A stretch of DNA of 64,000 nucleotides from Linyphia triangularis (GCA_963978545.1 OZ021728.1:744001-808000); one strand, 5' to 3'; positions 25,328-37,167 are shown, counted from the stretch's first letter. Numbers and translations are program-made. Notes: generated by a model from the sequence alone, not told the origin.

Positions 25328-25440
25328 ATATTAACTTCGCTTTTGTATGTTTGTTTGTCGATGGAAGCGGAATCCTAATTAAGCCCGTCATCCTGAAACT
25401 TGGCAGATAGGTTTCTCACTAAATTTCGACAATCGACTGT
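25328..25440 (+). mobile_element. AAATCCTTTATAT element, fragment after LTR copy 3
   Basis: It begins ATATTAACTTCGCTTTTG directly after the LTR and continues with the conserved GTCATCC...AAACTTGGCAGATAG block, then is lost. Confidence 0.65.
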
Positions 25441-25958
25441 CTTATTTACCATGAAACAATCGATAGTTTGCCCTTTTTCAATACTATCGATTTTTCACTC
25501 GATTGTTCTTCTGAACAATCATCTGAACTATAGATATTAAAATAATCGATGTTCAAGGAACACTTGACACAGGACCTGACAAGTTGGGACCCAAGGCAGG
25601 GACACTTTCAGGGGCCTCTTTTTCAAAAGCGAGATTTGTTGCTTCACAAAATAGACAAAAATAGAAAAAGTTGATAAAGTAAGGTTAATATTGTATTCTA
25701 AAGTTTTTTTTTATCACAAATAAAGAAACAAATTTCAAACAATCAAATTTATAGATCAAAAGAGGAAAAACTTTGTTATATATAGCATTGCATTTCACTA
25801 TAACAATGTATAGTAATATCCATGACAACAATATCTGCAGCATTATTCACAATTTCAGAGTGAATATTCGAAGAGTTCGAAAAGCTGATCTCACAATAAA
25901 TTCGTCAAGACTTTCTTTAAATTTTTTTCTTCTCTATCTTTCAAGAAGTCTTGTTTTT

Positions 25959-26234
25959 AAATCCTTTATATTAACTTCGACTTTGTGTGTTAGTTTGTTT
26001 GTCAATGAAAGCGGAATTTGCGGCTGTCTAATCAACCCCCTTACCATAATCCAATCAGGTTTAAACTTGGCAGATAGGTTCGATGTCGATGACAATGCAT
26101 TCTATCACATTTTGGGACTGTTACTGTCACTAAAAGGTCGCTTTTACGGAATACTAATAAACCAACTTGTCGTCATCCAGTCGCGCGGAAATAGCAATGA
26201 ACCGACCATTGTTGAAACTCTTTCCTGTTGCCAG

Positions 26235-26265
<31 letters not shown>

Positions 26266-26445
26266 ATAACAAAATTACTTCAATCAGAATAAATAAATGA
26301 TATTTGATGGAAGATACAGGTTCATTTTTAATAAATAAAATTTGAAGCGTAGTTTACCGCACATTTTGCTGATAGAAATGTTTTTGATATCGGCGCTGTG
26401 AATATAAAAATTGACAATGCATATAAAGGATTTTTAAAAACTCTT
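25959..26445 (+). mobile_element. AAATCCTTTATAT element, near full length
   Basis: It starts AAATCCTTTATATTAACTTC, contains the TTGGCAGATAGGTTCGATGT and TAAAAGGTCGCTTTTACGGA blocks, and ends AATGCATATAAAGGATTTTT. A long T run sits in the middle. No coding capacity: the 175-codon frame over it is chance. Confidence 0.75.
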
Positions 26446-26467
26446 TTTTAAGGGTTATATTAGTTTA

Positions 26468-26640
26468 AATCCTTTACATTAACTTCAATTTTGTGTGTGT
26501 GGAGGCGAAGGGGGGGGGGGGGCGTGGCAGTGTATGTCGGTGGCTGACAAATTTGCGGAGGCTTAATTAACACCCTAGTCGTTATTCAAATGGGGTGAAA
26601 CTTGGCAGGCAAAGTGAGAAAATTGGGGATTTTATTCGAT
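26468..26640 (+). mobile_element. AAATCCTTTATAT element, 5' fragment
   Basis: It starts AAATCCTTTACATTAACTTC, has a G12 run at 26511-26522, and stops after the GAAACTTGGCAGGC block. It follows directly after the previous copy in tandem orientation. Confidence 0.6.
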
Positions 26641-27195
26641 AGGCATTTTCCTTTCTTGTGAGTGAAATGCAAAAAAAAAAAAAAAAAAAAAAATCGATCG
26701 GTTTTGGGCGATTCTCAAGGACAGAGAGCTTTGTGTTAAATGCACTCATTTTTCAACTTTTTACGCTTTCATCGCATTTTTATGAGAATTTCGGAGATGG
26801 GGATGAACACATTAAGTGGCATTACCACAGCGATTTTGATTAAAATCGGTGGAGTCGTTTTTTTTATCAATTATTCTGGGAAGCGAGTTTTACAAGGAGA
26901 AGGGCATTTAACATCATGGTAATGGCAATCTCGCCAAATTTGTCGAGAAATCACCAAATGTCGCCACAACTTGGCGATCATTTGGCGACATTTTTGGTCC
27001 CCACGTACATGTATAGGACTTTTCGACTACGATCTGAAAAGTTCTCCAAATATAAAATATAATATAATAAAAAATCCTGATTTCTTCAATGGCAGCTACC
27101 TTATGCGCATCCGCAATTTTGGCGAAAACCTTAAGGGTATGTTCCAAAATACAAAAATAAATAAATTATAAGCTATGTAAACATACGGCTAATTG
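26615..27195 (+). repeat. 670-bp family, copy 5, interrupted by LTR fragment
   Basis: Parts 26680-26870 and 27060-27195 flank the LTR piece at 26873-27055. Blocks include GAGCTTTGTGTTAAATGCAC and CAATGGCAGCTACCTTATGC. Confidence 0.55.
26873..27055 (+). mobile_element. LTR copy 4, internal fragment
   Basis: It holds only the U3 piece from CTGGGAAGCGAG to AAAGTTCTCCAAAT. It lies between two parts of the 670-bp repeat family (26615-26870 and 27060-27190). Confidence 0.65.
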
Positions 27196-27737
27196 AAAGT
27201 TTTCAATAATAACGGAACTTCGCAAAGGTAAATAAATCTATATTAATTTCCAAAGCGATGTCACCCGCTTTGAAAACTAATTTGAAATTTGAGCGTTGTT
27301 CCTATCAATTATTTTGGTATTAAGCAAGAAAGAAAGAAAGGAAGGAAGTTTGATAAGGAATGGGCGGTTCATTGGGGAAACTTTCCCAACGAGAACGGGT
27401 TTGGAAGCCCCTCACATTCCCAGGTAAGATATATTTTTCTGATTTGAGGCTATTTTGCACCCATGGCTCAGCACATGGTCTACTCGCCAGACAAAAGCAG
27501 CGCCTGTCAATTTTGTTTTCCAAACCTAGAAAATGACGACTGGTATTTTGTCAGTAAAAACGTCGCCAACTTAGGGAGATTTGTAAAAATAAGTATAGCC
27601 AAAATAAATGTCAACCTCGCCAAATTGATCCCCAAAAAATTCTTTAGTTATTAATTAACAATTTTTTCCGATTGAAATTCAAGTCAGTATTAACACTGAA
27701 TGGATAACAATTAAAATTGCTAAATAATACTTTATTA

Positions 27738-27840
27738 CATCCTTTAAATCGACTTCGCTTGTGTGTGTTTGTTTTCAAATCCACGGAGGAAACCTTCTTG
27801 CCGTCATCCAATCGAACTGACACTTGGAGACTCGTTGTCG
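27738..27840 (+). mobile_element. AAATCCTTTATAT element, short fragment
   Basis: CATCCTTTAAATCGACTTCG followed by GCCGTCATCCAATCGAACTG matches the first 100 bases of the family. Confidence 0.5.
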
Positions 27841-27861
27841 AGTTTTGGGAGTAAAAAATTG

Positions 27862-28022
27862 AATCGATGGTTTTCTTCGCAACCACTAGCCTTCCTGATG
27901 GTTGCGTGGTTCATGGGTTCGAATACCGGGTTAGGTATGGATGCTCGTTGTGGTTCGGAATCCACGTTAAGCTGTAGGTCCTGGTGAGTCGTTATTGTGC
28001 ACAAGTACAGGGAGCCCACAAA
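27862..28022 (+). mobile_element. Second tRNA-like SINE family, copy 2
   Basis: It contains ATGGGTTCGAATACCGGGTT (B box) and GTGGTTCGGAATCCACGTTA, matching 46838-47005. The end is close to ACAGGGAGCCCACAAAC. Confidence 0.55.
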
Positions 28023-28287
28023 CAGTTTTAGAGGATGTCGTATTGAGAATTACTTCCCTCTACTCGTTATCTTAAAGCCCAGTGCATTTAACAACTACTT
28101 TCCTCCTTGAAATTCAATCAGGACTTTCATTTGGATGTTTAAGACGTTCCGCGGACAGAATAGAATATTTTTTTTTTTTTGCCACAGCCGTTGACAAACA
28201 TGACTTTTGAGGTTATTAGTTAAAAGGCCCTAATTCCAAAATAATTCAAAAGCATATTTTGACATCTGTACTTAGAAAATATTTCTT

Positions 28288-28850
28288 AAAAATCCTTTAT
28301 ATTAACTTCGATTTTGCGGGTAAGTTATGTTTGTCGATAGTGGGCCAATCTGAGGAGGCCTAATTAATTTGCCGTCATCCAATCGGACTGAAATATGGCA
28401 GATAGATTCGGTGTCGATGACAATGCATGCTATCAAATTTCGGGACAGTTACTGTCACTAAAAGGTCGCTTTTAAGGAATACTAATAAACCAGCTTGCCG
28501 TCATGCAATCGTGCTAAAATAGCATCGAATCGACTATTGAAGAATATCTTTTCTGTTGCCAAAATTGTTTGATTAAATAAACAATAAAATTGTTTTAATC
28601 AGAATAAATGAAAGAGAATTTGATGCGAGTACTTAAATTCACGTTCATTTTTATTGAATAAATTTTGGAACGTAGTTTACCGAATATTTTTCGGCTGGAG
28701 ATGTTTTTAATATTTAAAATTAGATGCCAATATCAAGCACACGCTGGCAAAAGAAACGGCACTTTATTAATGAAAATAAATATTGGCGGTGCACACAAAG
28801 GATTTATATTCAAAACTTTGTTTTATGGGTTATATTATGAACTTGTGTCG
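28288..28850 (+). mobile_element. AAATCCTTTATAT element, full length
   Basis: It opens AAATCCTTTATATTAACTTC and closes CACAAAGGATTTATATTCAA. The inner blocks (GATGACAATGCATGCTATC, TCACTAAAAGGTCGC) are conserved. It ends about 80 bases before the candidate TATA box. Confidence 0.75.
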
Positions 28851-28928
28851 GCCTACTTCAAAAGAATAAAAACATCCTTCATGGCATCCGGAAATTGCGC
28901 CTAAGTAAACCTTCGCGACCACAAATTC

Positions 28929-28936
28929 TATATATA
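28929..28936 (+). promoter_or_regulatory. TATA box of a candidate promoter
   Basis: TATATATA stands at 28929-28936, just upstream of an unusually GC-rich 300-bp stretch that is not one of the repeat families. A plausible start site would lie about 30 bases downstream, near CTCACATC at 28971-28978. Proposed as the promoter of the BTB gene or of an unrelated transcript; only sequence appearance supports it. Confidence 0.3.
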
Positions 28937-28964
28937 GAAGTTTCCCTCGCTTGATTACGGTCCC

Positions 28965-29254
28965 TCACATCTTTCATATTCGCGTTTAAAAGTTGGAAAA
29001 GTTGACGCGGTTTCTTAAAAATGGCCTTGACACAAATTGCGGTGGTCAATCAACTGTAAAGAACAATTTCGGAAACAAAATGGCGTCGCCCTTCGGAATT
29101 CTTTTTTTTTTTGTCAAAAGTGTTTTGAAAGAAAGTGAAGTGAAGTAACCAGAGTGGAAAGTTGGTTTCGTTTTCGATGCGCAGTAGTGAGGCGTGCTGG
29201 ACATAAGAAAGAATTAAATGTCTTCGCGTTTCTTTTACGAATGAAAAATGCCCG
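28965..29254 (+). other. Candidate first exon of the BTB gene (mostly 5' UTR)
   Basis: This stretch lies downstream of the TATA box and ends ATGCCCG followed by a strong donor GTGAGT at 29255. Splicing the last seven bases (ATG CCC G, from 29248) to the exon body at 37888 gives M-P-G-L-P-I-E-M-S-V-S, in frame with the BTB protein and with an AAAA context before the ATG. That would add seven residues to the protein. Against it: the intron would be 8.6 kb, an out-of-frame ATG at 29241 overlaps, other upstream ATGs exist, and phase agreement has a one-in-three chance of being accidental. Confidence 0.33.
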
Positions 29255-29355
29255 GTGAGTAATGGTTTCTTTTTTTTATTCAAACGACAATTTACCTCCG
29301 ATTGTTTTTCCCCTTGATAAATACATATTTCTATCTTATTTCCTTTAAAATTATG

Positions 29356-29532
29356 TTCTAGTAAGGATCATTCCCTATACTCGTTATGTTACAATCTTAT
29401 AGCCCAGAGCATTTAGAAACTACTTTCTAGAAAACATTGAAATTAGGCGAGTAGGTACGAAAAAGATCACTTCATGAAATGACATAAATTGTTTTCATTT
29501 AATGTCTGTAGATTATAAATAAAAATTAAAAT

Positions 29533-29569
<37 letters not shown>

Positions 29570-29640
29570 CAAAGGATAATTTTCGAACATATTAATCAAA
29601 TTTCAAAATTTTCTAGAAAATAGTTTCTAAATGCAATGGG
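29356..29640. mobile_element. CTAGTAAGGATC foldback family, copy 1, carrying SINE copy 1
   Basis: The left end reads TTCTAGTAAGGATCATTCCC and has the AACTACTTTCTAGAAAAC block, mirrored at 29610-29635. A long A run occupies the loop. The SINE is inserted near the right end. Confidence 0.65.
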
Positions 29641-29825
29641 GCCGACCAAACGCTATAGTGGTTAGCGTGCTAGCCTCTAGATCTCGAGGTTGCGAGTTCG
29701 AGTCCCGTGTTAGGCATGGGTGTTTGTAAATGTATGTTGGCTTGCCTAATGACGAATGTTTCGGCGCATTATAGCCCTCGTGTTGCTGACGGCGCCAGAT
29801 AATCTGAAAACAACCAACCAACCAA
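29636..29825 (+). mobile_element. tRNA-derived SINE, copy 1, full length
   Basis: The head resembles a tRNA with pol III boxes: TATAGTGGTTAGCG (A box) and GGTTGCGAGTTCGAGTCCCG (B box GTTCGAGTCC). A body with TTTCGGCGCATTATAGCCCT and a (CAAC)n tail follow. The target duplication is CTAAATGCA (29627-29635, 29826-29834). It sits inside a CTAGTAAGGATC foldback element. Confidence 0.85.
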
Positions 29826-30032
29826 CTAAATGCAGTTTGAAAGTTTTGATAAGATTAGCGGCATAGAATAGAGTAAAATTCATCTTGATGAAGTGTTTTA
29901 AACATCGACTGGAAAAGCGCCCCCATAATTACTTATGGAAAGTTCGAATTTTCAAAACAGAGTTTTCCGATTAGAACTAGAATATTTGATGATATCTTTT
30001 CTCGCTAAGTTAACCGCAGAACTCGATGATAT

Positions 30033-30695
30033 TATTACGAATTTTTGTATATTTCGTAGTATTAGGAAAAAAAGTATTAAGTATTAAAGGAAATTTTATG
30101 TACACTTCGCAAAAGGCAGTGCAAGAGTTCTTTACTTGGCTTCCCTGCAATGTGTGTCTTAATGCTTGAAAACGAGTTTTACAGAGATAATGCTGGTAGC
30201 GAGTTTTACAAAGGGCGGGCTATTTAACATTATAGTAATGACAATCTCGCCAAATTGGCGAGATAGAGCCAAAATGTCGCCAAACTTGCCGACGATTTGG
30301 CTACATTTTCGGTCCCCATGTACATGTATAGGACTTTTCGACTACGATCTGGAAAGTACTCCAAATTTCTATCTCTAGAAGATTCACGAAGTATTGACTC
30401 CTATATAAGGCCGGCCGTGAGTGGAGTTAGTTAGTTAGTTGACTGGAGCTACTGAGTTAGCTGTCTCTCAGCGAGCATTCAGAGAGTTCCGAAAGTGAAC
30501 TGTATTGCATTGTCTTTTGCGGCGATTTTTAGCAGTTGTGGTGTCAATTTTTTAACTGCTGTTTTGTGCTCTATTGTTGTGTAAAGAGCTGCATTGAGTC
30601 TACTTGAACGAGAAGTTCTGGAGTTATATCGGAACAAATTTCTGCAAGTTTTAATCTGCTTTGGCTTCAAATCTTTCGAAACCATCCACGCAACA
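30033..30695 (+). mobile_element. Solo LTR, copy 5
   Basis: It starts TATTACG (mutated TGTTACG) and ends CACGCAACA, flanked by ATAT at 30029-30032 and 30696-30699. It carries the TATATAAG promoter near 30402. It is about 100 bases shorter than copy 1, mainly in the TTGGCGA cluster. Confidence 0.8.
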
Positions 30696-30789
30696 ATATT
30701 TTCGAACTAGTTGGTTATCATACCGCGCTGATAAAAGTGCACCAACTGATGAGTATCAATTCAGTGGTACAGTACGCAAAAAAGAAAAA

Positions 30790-31170
30790 GAAAGAAGAAA
30801 AAAAAAAAAAAAAAAAAACACAGGTGGAACCACTGCTTATGCATTGACGTAGGTATTTTAAATATAAAATAAATTGGACGCTATTTTCGAGTTTTTAATT
30901 TATGTCATTCCATTAAGTGGTCATTTTCTTACCTATTCACCAAATGTCAAGGGAGTTTTATAGAGAGTAGTTTCTAAATGCACTTTGTTAGAAGATTGTG
31001 GCATAGCGAGTATAGGGTTGGTTGTTTTCAGATTATCTGGCAGCAACACGAGGGCTATAATGCGCCGAAACATTCGTCATTAGACAAGCCAACATACATT
31101 TACAAAAACTAATGCCAAACAGGGGACTCGAACCCGCAACCTCGCGAGTATAGGGAATGATCTTCACTAG
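30790..31170. mobile_element. CTAGTAAGGATC foldback family, copy 2, carrying SINE copy 2
   Basis: It is the right half of the family: TTTATGTCATTCCATTAAGT, AGTAGTTTCTAAATGCACT, then after the SINE GGGAATGATCTTCACTAGGA. Confidence 0.6.
31018..31143 (-). mobile_element. tRNA-derived SINE, copy 2, 5' truncated
   Basis: The reverse orientation starts with the CAAC tail and stops within the B-box region. The 12-bp target duplication GCGAGTATAGGG is at 31006-31017 and 31144-31155, within another foldback element. Confidence 0.85.
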
Positions 31171-31282
31171 GACTTCCCATAAATTATATTACAAAAAACC
31201 TTAAACCGTATATGCGATCTGCCCTTAGCAAATAATGCTGTTTTATTAATGATTGTCACGCTGACACAGTCTAATTTAATAT

Positions 31283-31931
31283 TGTTACGAATTTCTGTAT
31301 ATTTGTAAATATTTGTTAGCATTAATTATGCAAAAAGATAAATTTATGTACACTTCGCATAAGGCAGTGCAAGAGTTCTTTTCTTGGCTTCCCTGCAATA
31401 TGTGTCTTAATGCTTGATAACGACTTTTACAGAGGCGAGTTTACAAAAAGCGAGTTTACAAAGAGCAGGGCATTTAACATTATGGTAATGGCAATCTAGC
31501 CAAATTGGCGAGATAGAGCCAAGTTAGCGACGGTTTTGGCGACTAATTTTTGTCGCCAAATTTGGCGAGATTGCCATTACCATAATGTTAAATGCCCTGC
31601 TCTTTGTAAACTCGCTTCCCAGCGTTATCTCTGTAAAACTCGTTATCAAGTTATGTAGAGTTATCGAGTTAGTTGTCTCTCAGATAGCATTCAGAGAGCT
31701 GTATTGCGAAAGTGAACTGTATTGCATTGTCTTTTGCGGCGATTTTAGCAGTTGTGTATAAAGTTTTTTAACTGCTGTTGTGCTCTATTGTTGTGTAAAG
31801 AGCTGTATTGAGTCTACTAGAACGAGAAGTTCTGGAGTTGTAAGAGAATCTGCGAAGAGTTATATTGGAATAAATTTCTGCAAGTTTTGATCTGCTTTGG
31901 CTTCAAATCTTTCGAACCCATCCACGCAACA
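31283..31931 (+). mobile_element. Solo LTR, copy 6, with an internal inverted segment
   Basis: It is flanked by ATAT (31279-31282, 31932-31935). After the U3 TTGGCGA cluster, 31561-31650 is a reverse-complement copy of the part at 31411-31503, making a hairpin, and the normal U3 end with its TATA box is missing. The R-U5 part from GTCTTTTGCGG onward is normal. Confidence 0.8.
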
Positions 31932-32189
31932 ATATTTTACACTACTGCGAAGCGCATTTACGCTGCATCGTCGTATAATTTAGCGACACGTTCCCTTTTG
32001 ACCCCTCAAATGACCGCGATCTCAGCCCAATTCGTACCATCGAGGTTACAATTAAATAAGATACACCTTCAAGGACACAAACTACCGAACTTGTACTCAT
32101 TCGTATGGATAGCAAGGACCTCATTAAGGCACGGCGCCTTACAGCTTTTTAATACGAAAAAACTTTAAAATGTAGTTTTTTTTCTTCTT

Positions 32190-32490
32190 TTCTTCTTAAA
32201 TCACTTTGATATTAATTTCGATTTTGTGTGTATGTGTACGTCGATGGCGCAAAAATTTGCGGAGACTTAATTAACCCCCTCGCCGTCATCCAATCGAGCT
32301 GAAACTTGCCAGATAAATTCGATGTCGATGACAATGCATTCTATCAAATTTTGGGGCTGCAAATCTCACTAAAAAGTCGCTTTTGCGCATGTTTCTATAA
32401 TCGCTTCGGAATACTAATAAATCCCATTTAACCATTTGTTGAAACTCTTTCCTGTTGCCAAAACTATTTTAATAAAAATAAATAAAAGAT
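32190..32490 (+). mobile_element. AAATCCTTTATAT element, 5' half
   Basis: It starts with a degraded AAATCACTTTGATATTAATT and continues through GCCGTCATCCAATCGAGCTG and TTTCCTGTTGCCAAA. Confidence 0.6.
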
Positions 32491-32892
32491 ATGTGTTTTT
32501 ATTGCCTTACGTCAGACTTATCAGCTTTCGTAGATTGTTGACTCTTAGACGAGGGGGAAGGTTAGTAAATAGTTCGGAATGGATTTTTTGTTCTAAGTGG
32601 TCAAACACTATGGAAACTCTATCTGGGCTTAATTTAGATTAAAAACTTTTTTCACGGGTAATGTTATATTAATTTTTCCAATACTTTTGTTTCTTAAAAT
32701 TTAAAACTGTTGTTCACCACTTTGTTTCGCGCAGTATGGACCAGACCACGTGTACTTTCAAAAGCTATCTGGCGATTCTTTTTAACACGCTTTTATTAGT
32801 TTCACCTGTATGTTTGCTTGAAACCGACTCTTTTGGGCACGATTTTGCCCTACTTTGAACGATCAGATTTGACTTTGCACACTTGTCAAAGA

Positions 32893-34956
32893 ACGATGAC
32901 AATACAATAATTCAATAAGTTTGTCGCTTTATCAAAAGGATTAACTCGTGTTGCCCTTGCGCCGTTAAATTTCAACCAACCAACCTTCTCCGGAATCGAA
33001 CCCTGGTGTGCCGTTACAATCCCAGTAATCACAGAACCTATCATCGTCAATTGATAAGGCAGACATTTGAAAGATTTGTCGTGGGCACGACGGTTAAACA
33101 AAGCGTGTTTTTTTAGTCGCATTATCCTTACCAGGATCTTCAGGATTAGTGATTTTTCATATTCAGAGACACGGTAGTGTTTTGTGCCAAGTAATACGGC
33201 GTGTACTAAGGCATACACGTGACTTAAATTTGAGACAAGCATGTGACTGGCAGGAACAACTGGAGAGTTTTGTACACTTAACTAAAAAAATTTATAGTTT
33301 CATAGTTTATAGTCATTTATCATTTTATTGTAAAAATAATGCTTCCTCTTCTCCAAGTCAAAATGCGATTTAAATAGCCTGTATGCATGTACGGTACTTT
33401 GTATTGAACTCTAAACCCTAGAACTCCCCCTGTTTCATAAATTTAAGCAACTGAATCAAATCCCTTATGAACCTTCTTTCCTTCTCAATCTAGCACCATA
33501 AATCAATATCGAGTTTCATCATTTTTGTTGCCTGAACCTTATTATCCTCAAAACGCCCGCATCACTTGGAGCCCAGAGCACATAATATTTTCGGGGAAAT
33601 GTTGTGGCGTCTCAATATTTATTGATAGTATTTGATGGAACAATTTTGGACTTGAAATTTGTTGATAACCATTTTCTAAAGTCCAAAAACGAGCAACATA
33701 AACACAATCCTAAGTGTAATGCACTTGAACATTTAGGTTATGCTGTTTCGAGATATAATTATTTAATGACTGTTGCGTTAAATCAGTTTAAAGTTATTAT
33801 TTATTTGAGTTGAAAACGAAATTGAAAGTATTAAAAAATGACACTGAGTCTAATCTAAATACTAACTTTGGGGGCTTTGTTGGCTTGTGCGGAAATCAAG
33901 CCTTATTGTCAAGACAAACTCTTTATTAATATTCTGCACTCAGCACCCTTATTCCAAATCGACGTGTCTTGTTACGACCGCTTTCTGGCTTTGAATTTCC
34001 AACTCCAAACTGTCTGACGGGAACTATTCTCCTGACAGACAGATTCTCTTTAATAGACATACAGATAGATGGCTAAACAAGTGCCAGAAATAAATCCACA
34101 TACCTTTGAAGATACCCTTATTTTGTGTAACCACCTAATTAAGGCCCTGTTCAACATTCCCAAATCGATATTGAATTAATAGTTTAAAAAACTAAAAAAT
34201 ACGCTTTAATAGAAAAGTGAACTAAAAAGTAGAAAATAATTTTAAATAAGTTTGAAATAAGAATAGAGTGATTAACGCGAAATATTTATTTTATCGTAAA
34301 AAAGCGTGGGGTGCTTGATGTCAATTGTTGAAAATATTTAATGACAGATATTGGTAAAAGTAGAACCATTATGAAAATATCTTAAAAAACACCCCACGCT
34401 TTTTTACGATAAAATAAATATTTCTCGTTAATCACTCTATTCTTATTTCAAACTTATTTAAAATTATTTTCTACTTTTTAGTTCACTTTTCTATTAAAGC
34501 GTATTTTTTAGTTTTTTAAACTATTAATTATTTTCTACTTTTTAGTTTGGTTTTCTATTAAAGCGTGTTTTTTAGTTTTTAAACTATTAATTATTTTTTC
34601 TGTAAACTCTAATTTTTTTTCAGTTAGTGTACAAAACTCTCCAGTTGTTTCTGCCAATAGTCACATGCTTGTCTCAAATTTAAGTCATGTGTATGCCTTA
34701 GTACACACCGTATTACTTGGCACAAAACACTACCGTGTCTCTGAATATGAAAAATCACTAATCCTGAAGATCCTGGTAAGGATAATGCGACTAAAAAAAA
34801 CACGCTTTGTATAACTGTCGTTCAAACGACAAATCTTTCAAACGGCACACCAGGGTTCGATTTCGGAGAAGGTTGGTTGGTAGGAATTTAACGGTGCAAG
34901 GGCAACACGTGCTAATTCTTGTGATAAAGCGACAAACTTATTGAATTGTCATCGGT
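32893..34956. mobile_element. Composite inverted element with 330-400-bp ends
   Basis: The left arm 32893-33291 and right arm 34621-34956 are reverse complements (for example AACTCTCCAGTTGTTTCTGC on the right). Each arm contains a tRNA-like B box and GGTTGGTTGG, so the arms may be SINE-like. The centre holds no transposase and includes a second, nested foldback. Confidence 0.6.
34181..34530. repeat. Nested foldback, ~135-bp arms
   Basis: 34181-34313 pairs with 34391-34526 (AAAAAGCGTGGGGTG / CACCCCACGCTTTTT at the inner end). The outer piece is repeated once more directly at 34528-34600. Confidence 0.7.
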
Positions 34957-35039
34957 CCTTAATAAGTATGCCAAATTTCGAGGTAATCCGACGTTTTGAA
35001 GGGGGTCAAAATCATGTTCAAAGATTCCGTTACATACTA

Positions 35040-35225
35040 GCCGACCAAACGGTATAGTGGTTAGAGTGCTGGCTTCTAGACCGCGAGGTTGCGGGTTCGA
35101 GTCCCGTATTAGGCATGGGTGTTTGTAAATGTGTGTTGCTTTGTTAAATGACGAAATGTTTCGGCGCATTATAGCCCTCGTGTTGCTGACGGCGCCAGAT
35201 AATCTGAATACAACCAACCAACCAA
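35040..35225 (+). mobile_element. tRNA-derived SINE, copy 3, full length
   Basis: GCCGACCAAACGGTATAGTG head, B box GGGTTCGAGTCCCG, CAACC tail. The 13-bp target duplication CCGTTACATACTA is at 35027-35039 and 35226-35238, a perfect match that suggests a young insertion. Confidence 0.9.
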
Positions 35226-35511
35226 CCGTTACATACTAACATATATACGTCTGAAGCTAATAAAAGCGTATTAAAAAGATCGACTTGACATACTAAAACT
35301 GTTCTTTACTACAAACGCTTCATATTGGCGAAAAAATAATCCAGTGCGACTGTACTTGCTTAAAATAGGGATCACGCCTGTTCAATGGATCTAATATGCT
35401 TCACTGTTTCCACCACAATATCTACGGAAGTATTACTTTATACATTTTTTTACATTAAGTATAACAATAGTTATCAAAGATCGTTAACAAGAGTTGAAAC
35501 CAACTAATATT

Positions 35512-35955
35512 TATTAAATTCTTTACATTAACTTTGAATTAGTGGATTTGCCGATGAAGGGCAAATCTGCTTAATTTACCCCCTTGTCATCATCCAATCG
35601 GGCTGAAACTTGGTAGATAGAGTCGACGACAATGCATTCTATGAAATTTTGGGGCTGTCACTAAAAGGTCGCTTTTACGGAATGCTAATAAATCAACTTG
35701 CCGTCATCCAATCGCGCTAAGAAACTCTTCCTTTTTGCCAAAATTGTTTGAATGAATTATTTTGATCCGAATAAATAAAATATATTATGATGTGAGGGAT
35801 AAATTCCCGTTCATTTTTAATAAATAAATTTTGATATGCAGTTTGCCGATGGAAATATTTTTGATGTTTAAAATTAGATGCAAATCCTAAGCACGCGCTG
35901 TAATTAATGAATATAAAATTTGCAATGAAGGATTTATATTAAATTTTTTGTTTCT
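35512..35955 (+). mobile_element. AAATCCTTTATAT element, near full length
   Basis: It starts AAATTCTTTACATTAACTTT and ends AATGAAGGATTTATATTAAA; inner blocks are conserved with small deletions. Confidence 0.65.
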
Positions 35956-36309
35956 ATGCGTTATATTATTTTTGTTACATAAGCAATTTCTTTCACTTAC
36001 TTGTTAATTGTCTTCATATTTTTCCCATTCCGTGAGCCGCCCACTTTTTTTTTTTTTTGGTTTGGAAGTTCCGGCTGTCTTTTTCAACCACTCATTAAGA
36101 CAGCCGTAGAATCGGCTGTATTCTGCCCACATGAAGATTTTCTTTTAAGCGGCATTACAAACACATTTAAAAGTTTGAATTATGCATCGTAAACACGTTT
36201 GTTTTTGTTTTGTTTTTTGGAACTACCGACTGTCTATTTCTGCCACTTATAAAGTGCATAACACAGCCAAATACGTCTCGTAATTTTGAATACGAGATCG
36301 AAATCTTCT

Positions 36310-36483
36310 AGTGTAAACCCCTCTCTCCGACCCCACCACACCAACGAGAGGACATTGAGGCCACGACAGATTTAATGTGCACCAGCCCCCATTAGGTACA
36401 CACCGATATTTGGCTGACCGAGGACAGAACCCGCAATCCTCCGGTCACGAGCTCGATACTCTACCGCCTAGGCTATCGGGAGC
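36310..36483 (-). mobile_element. Third tRNA-like SINE
   Basis: The minus strand begins GGGCTCCCGATAGCCTAGGC (A box TAGCCTAGGCGG) and has a B-box-like GGGTTCTGTCC, followed by about 100 bases of non-tRNA body. It is not a normal tRNA gene: the stems do not pair well. Confidence 0.5.
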
Positions 36484-37167
36484 CCATTTCGATTCAACCG
36501 TTGATTTTTATATGTAAACAAACGGCCTATGTTGCCAATCCGCATATACAAATACTATCCTTTTTGAGCACGTGCAAGAAAATTATAGAGATATATAGAT
36601 GATGACCTCTCTTTGTTACAGATTTTATAACTCGCTTCACATTATCGTGTATAGTGTAAAATCATTTTTTCTCTTTGCCTAATAAAATTTGAATAGTTAC
36701 TGTTAAAAAATATGCTAATTAACGAGTTAAATTTTAATTAGGTAATTTTTTTTGAGTAAGGCTATCGGTTATCGGAGCTTTGCGCACTTCTTGAAACTAT
36801 TGTTTACCTTTTGTCTCAGCTGAAGTAAAGTTGAGTAGTAATGTTCCTTCATGAAAAGTTGGATTAATAATATTTGTGTTATTTATTTTCATGAATTTCG
36901 ATTGGTCAACTGTGATATTTTGTGGGTTTGCAAATATGTTTGTTAGATAAGCGAAAGTTTCTTGCAATATCTGACTGCCTTGGAGTTGGAAGGATTATGT
37001 TTGAAATATTCTGAGATTTTATTTGAACCCTTGTCTTCAGTTATTTCCGCTGCAATTCCTATTTCAGACAATTAAATCGCAATTTTTAAGGTCGCAGGTG
37101 GTTCAATGCACGATCTAGGTTACAAACGCGCGACTTTTCAGTTTGAAAAAAAAAAAAAAAAGCAATT

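Noticed and set aside
25773..26300. 175-codon open frame on the + strand
   Set aside because: It lies mostly over a copy of the AAATCCTTTATAT element and ends in a poly-T run coding Phe; other copies do not keep the frame.
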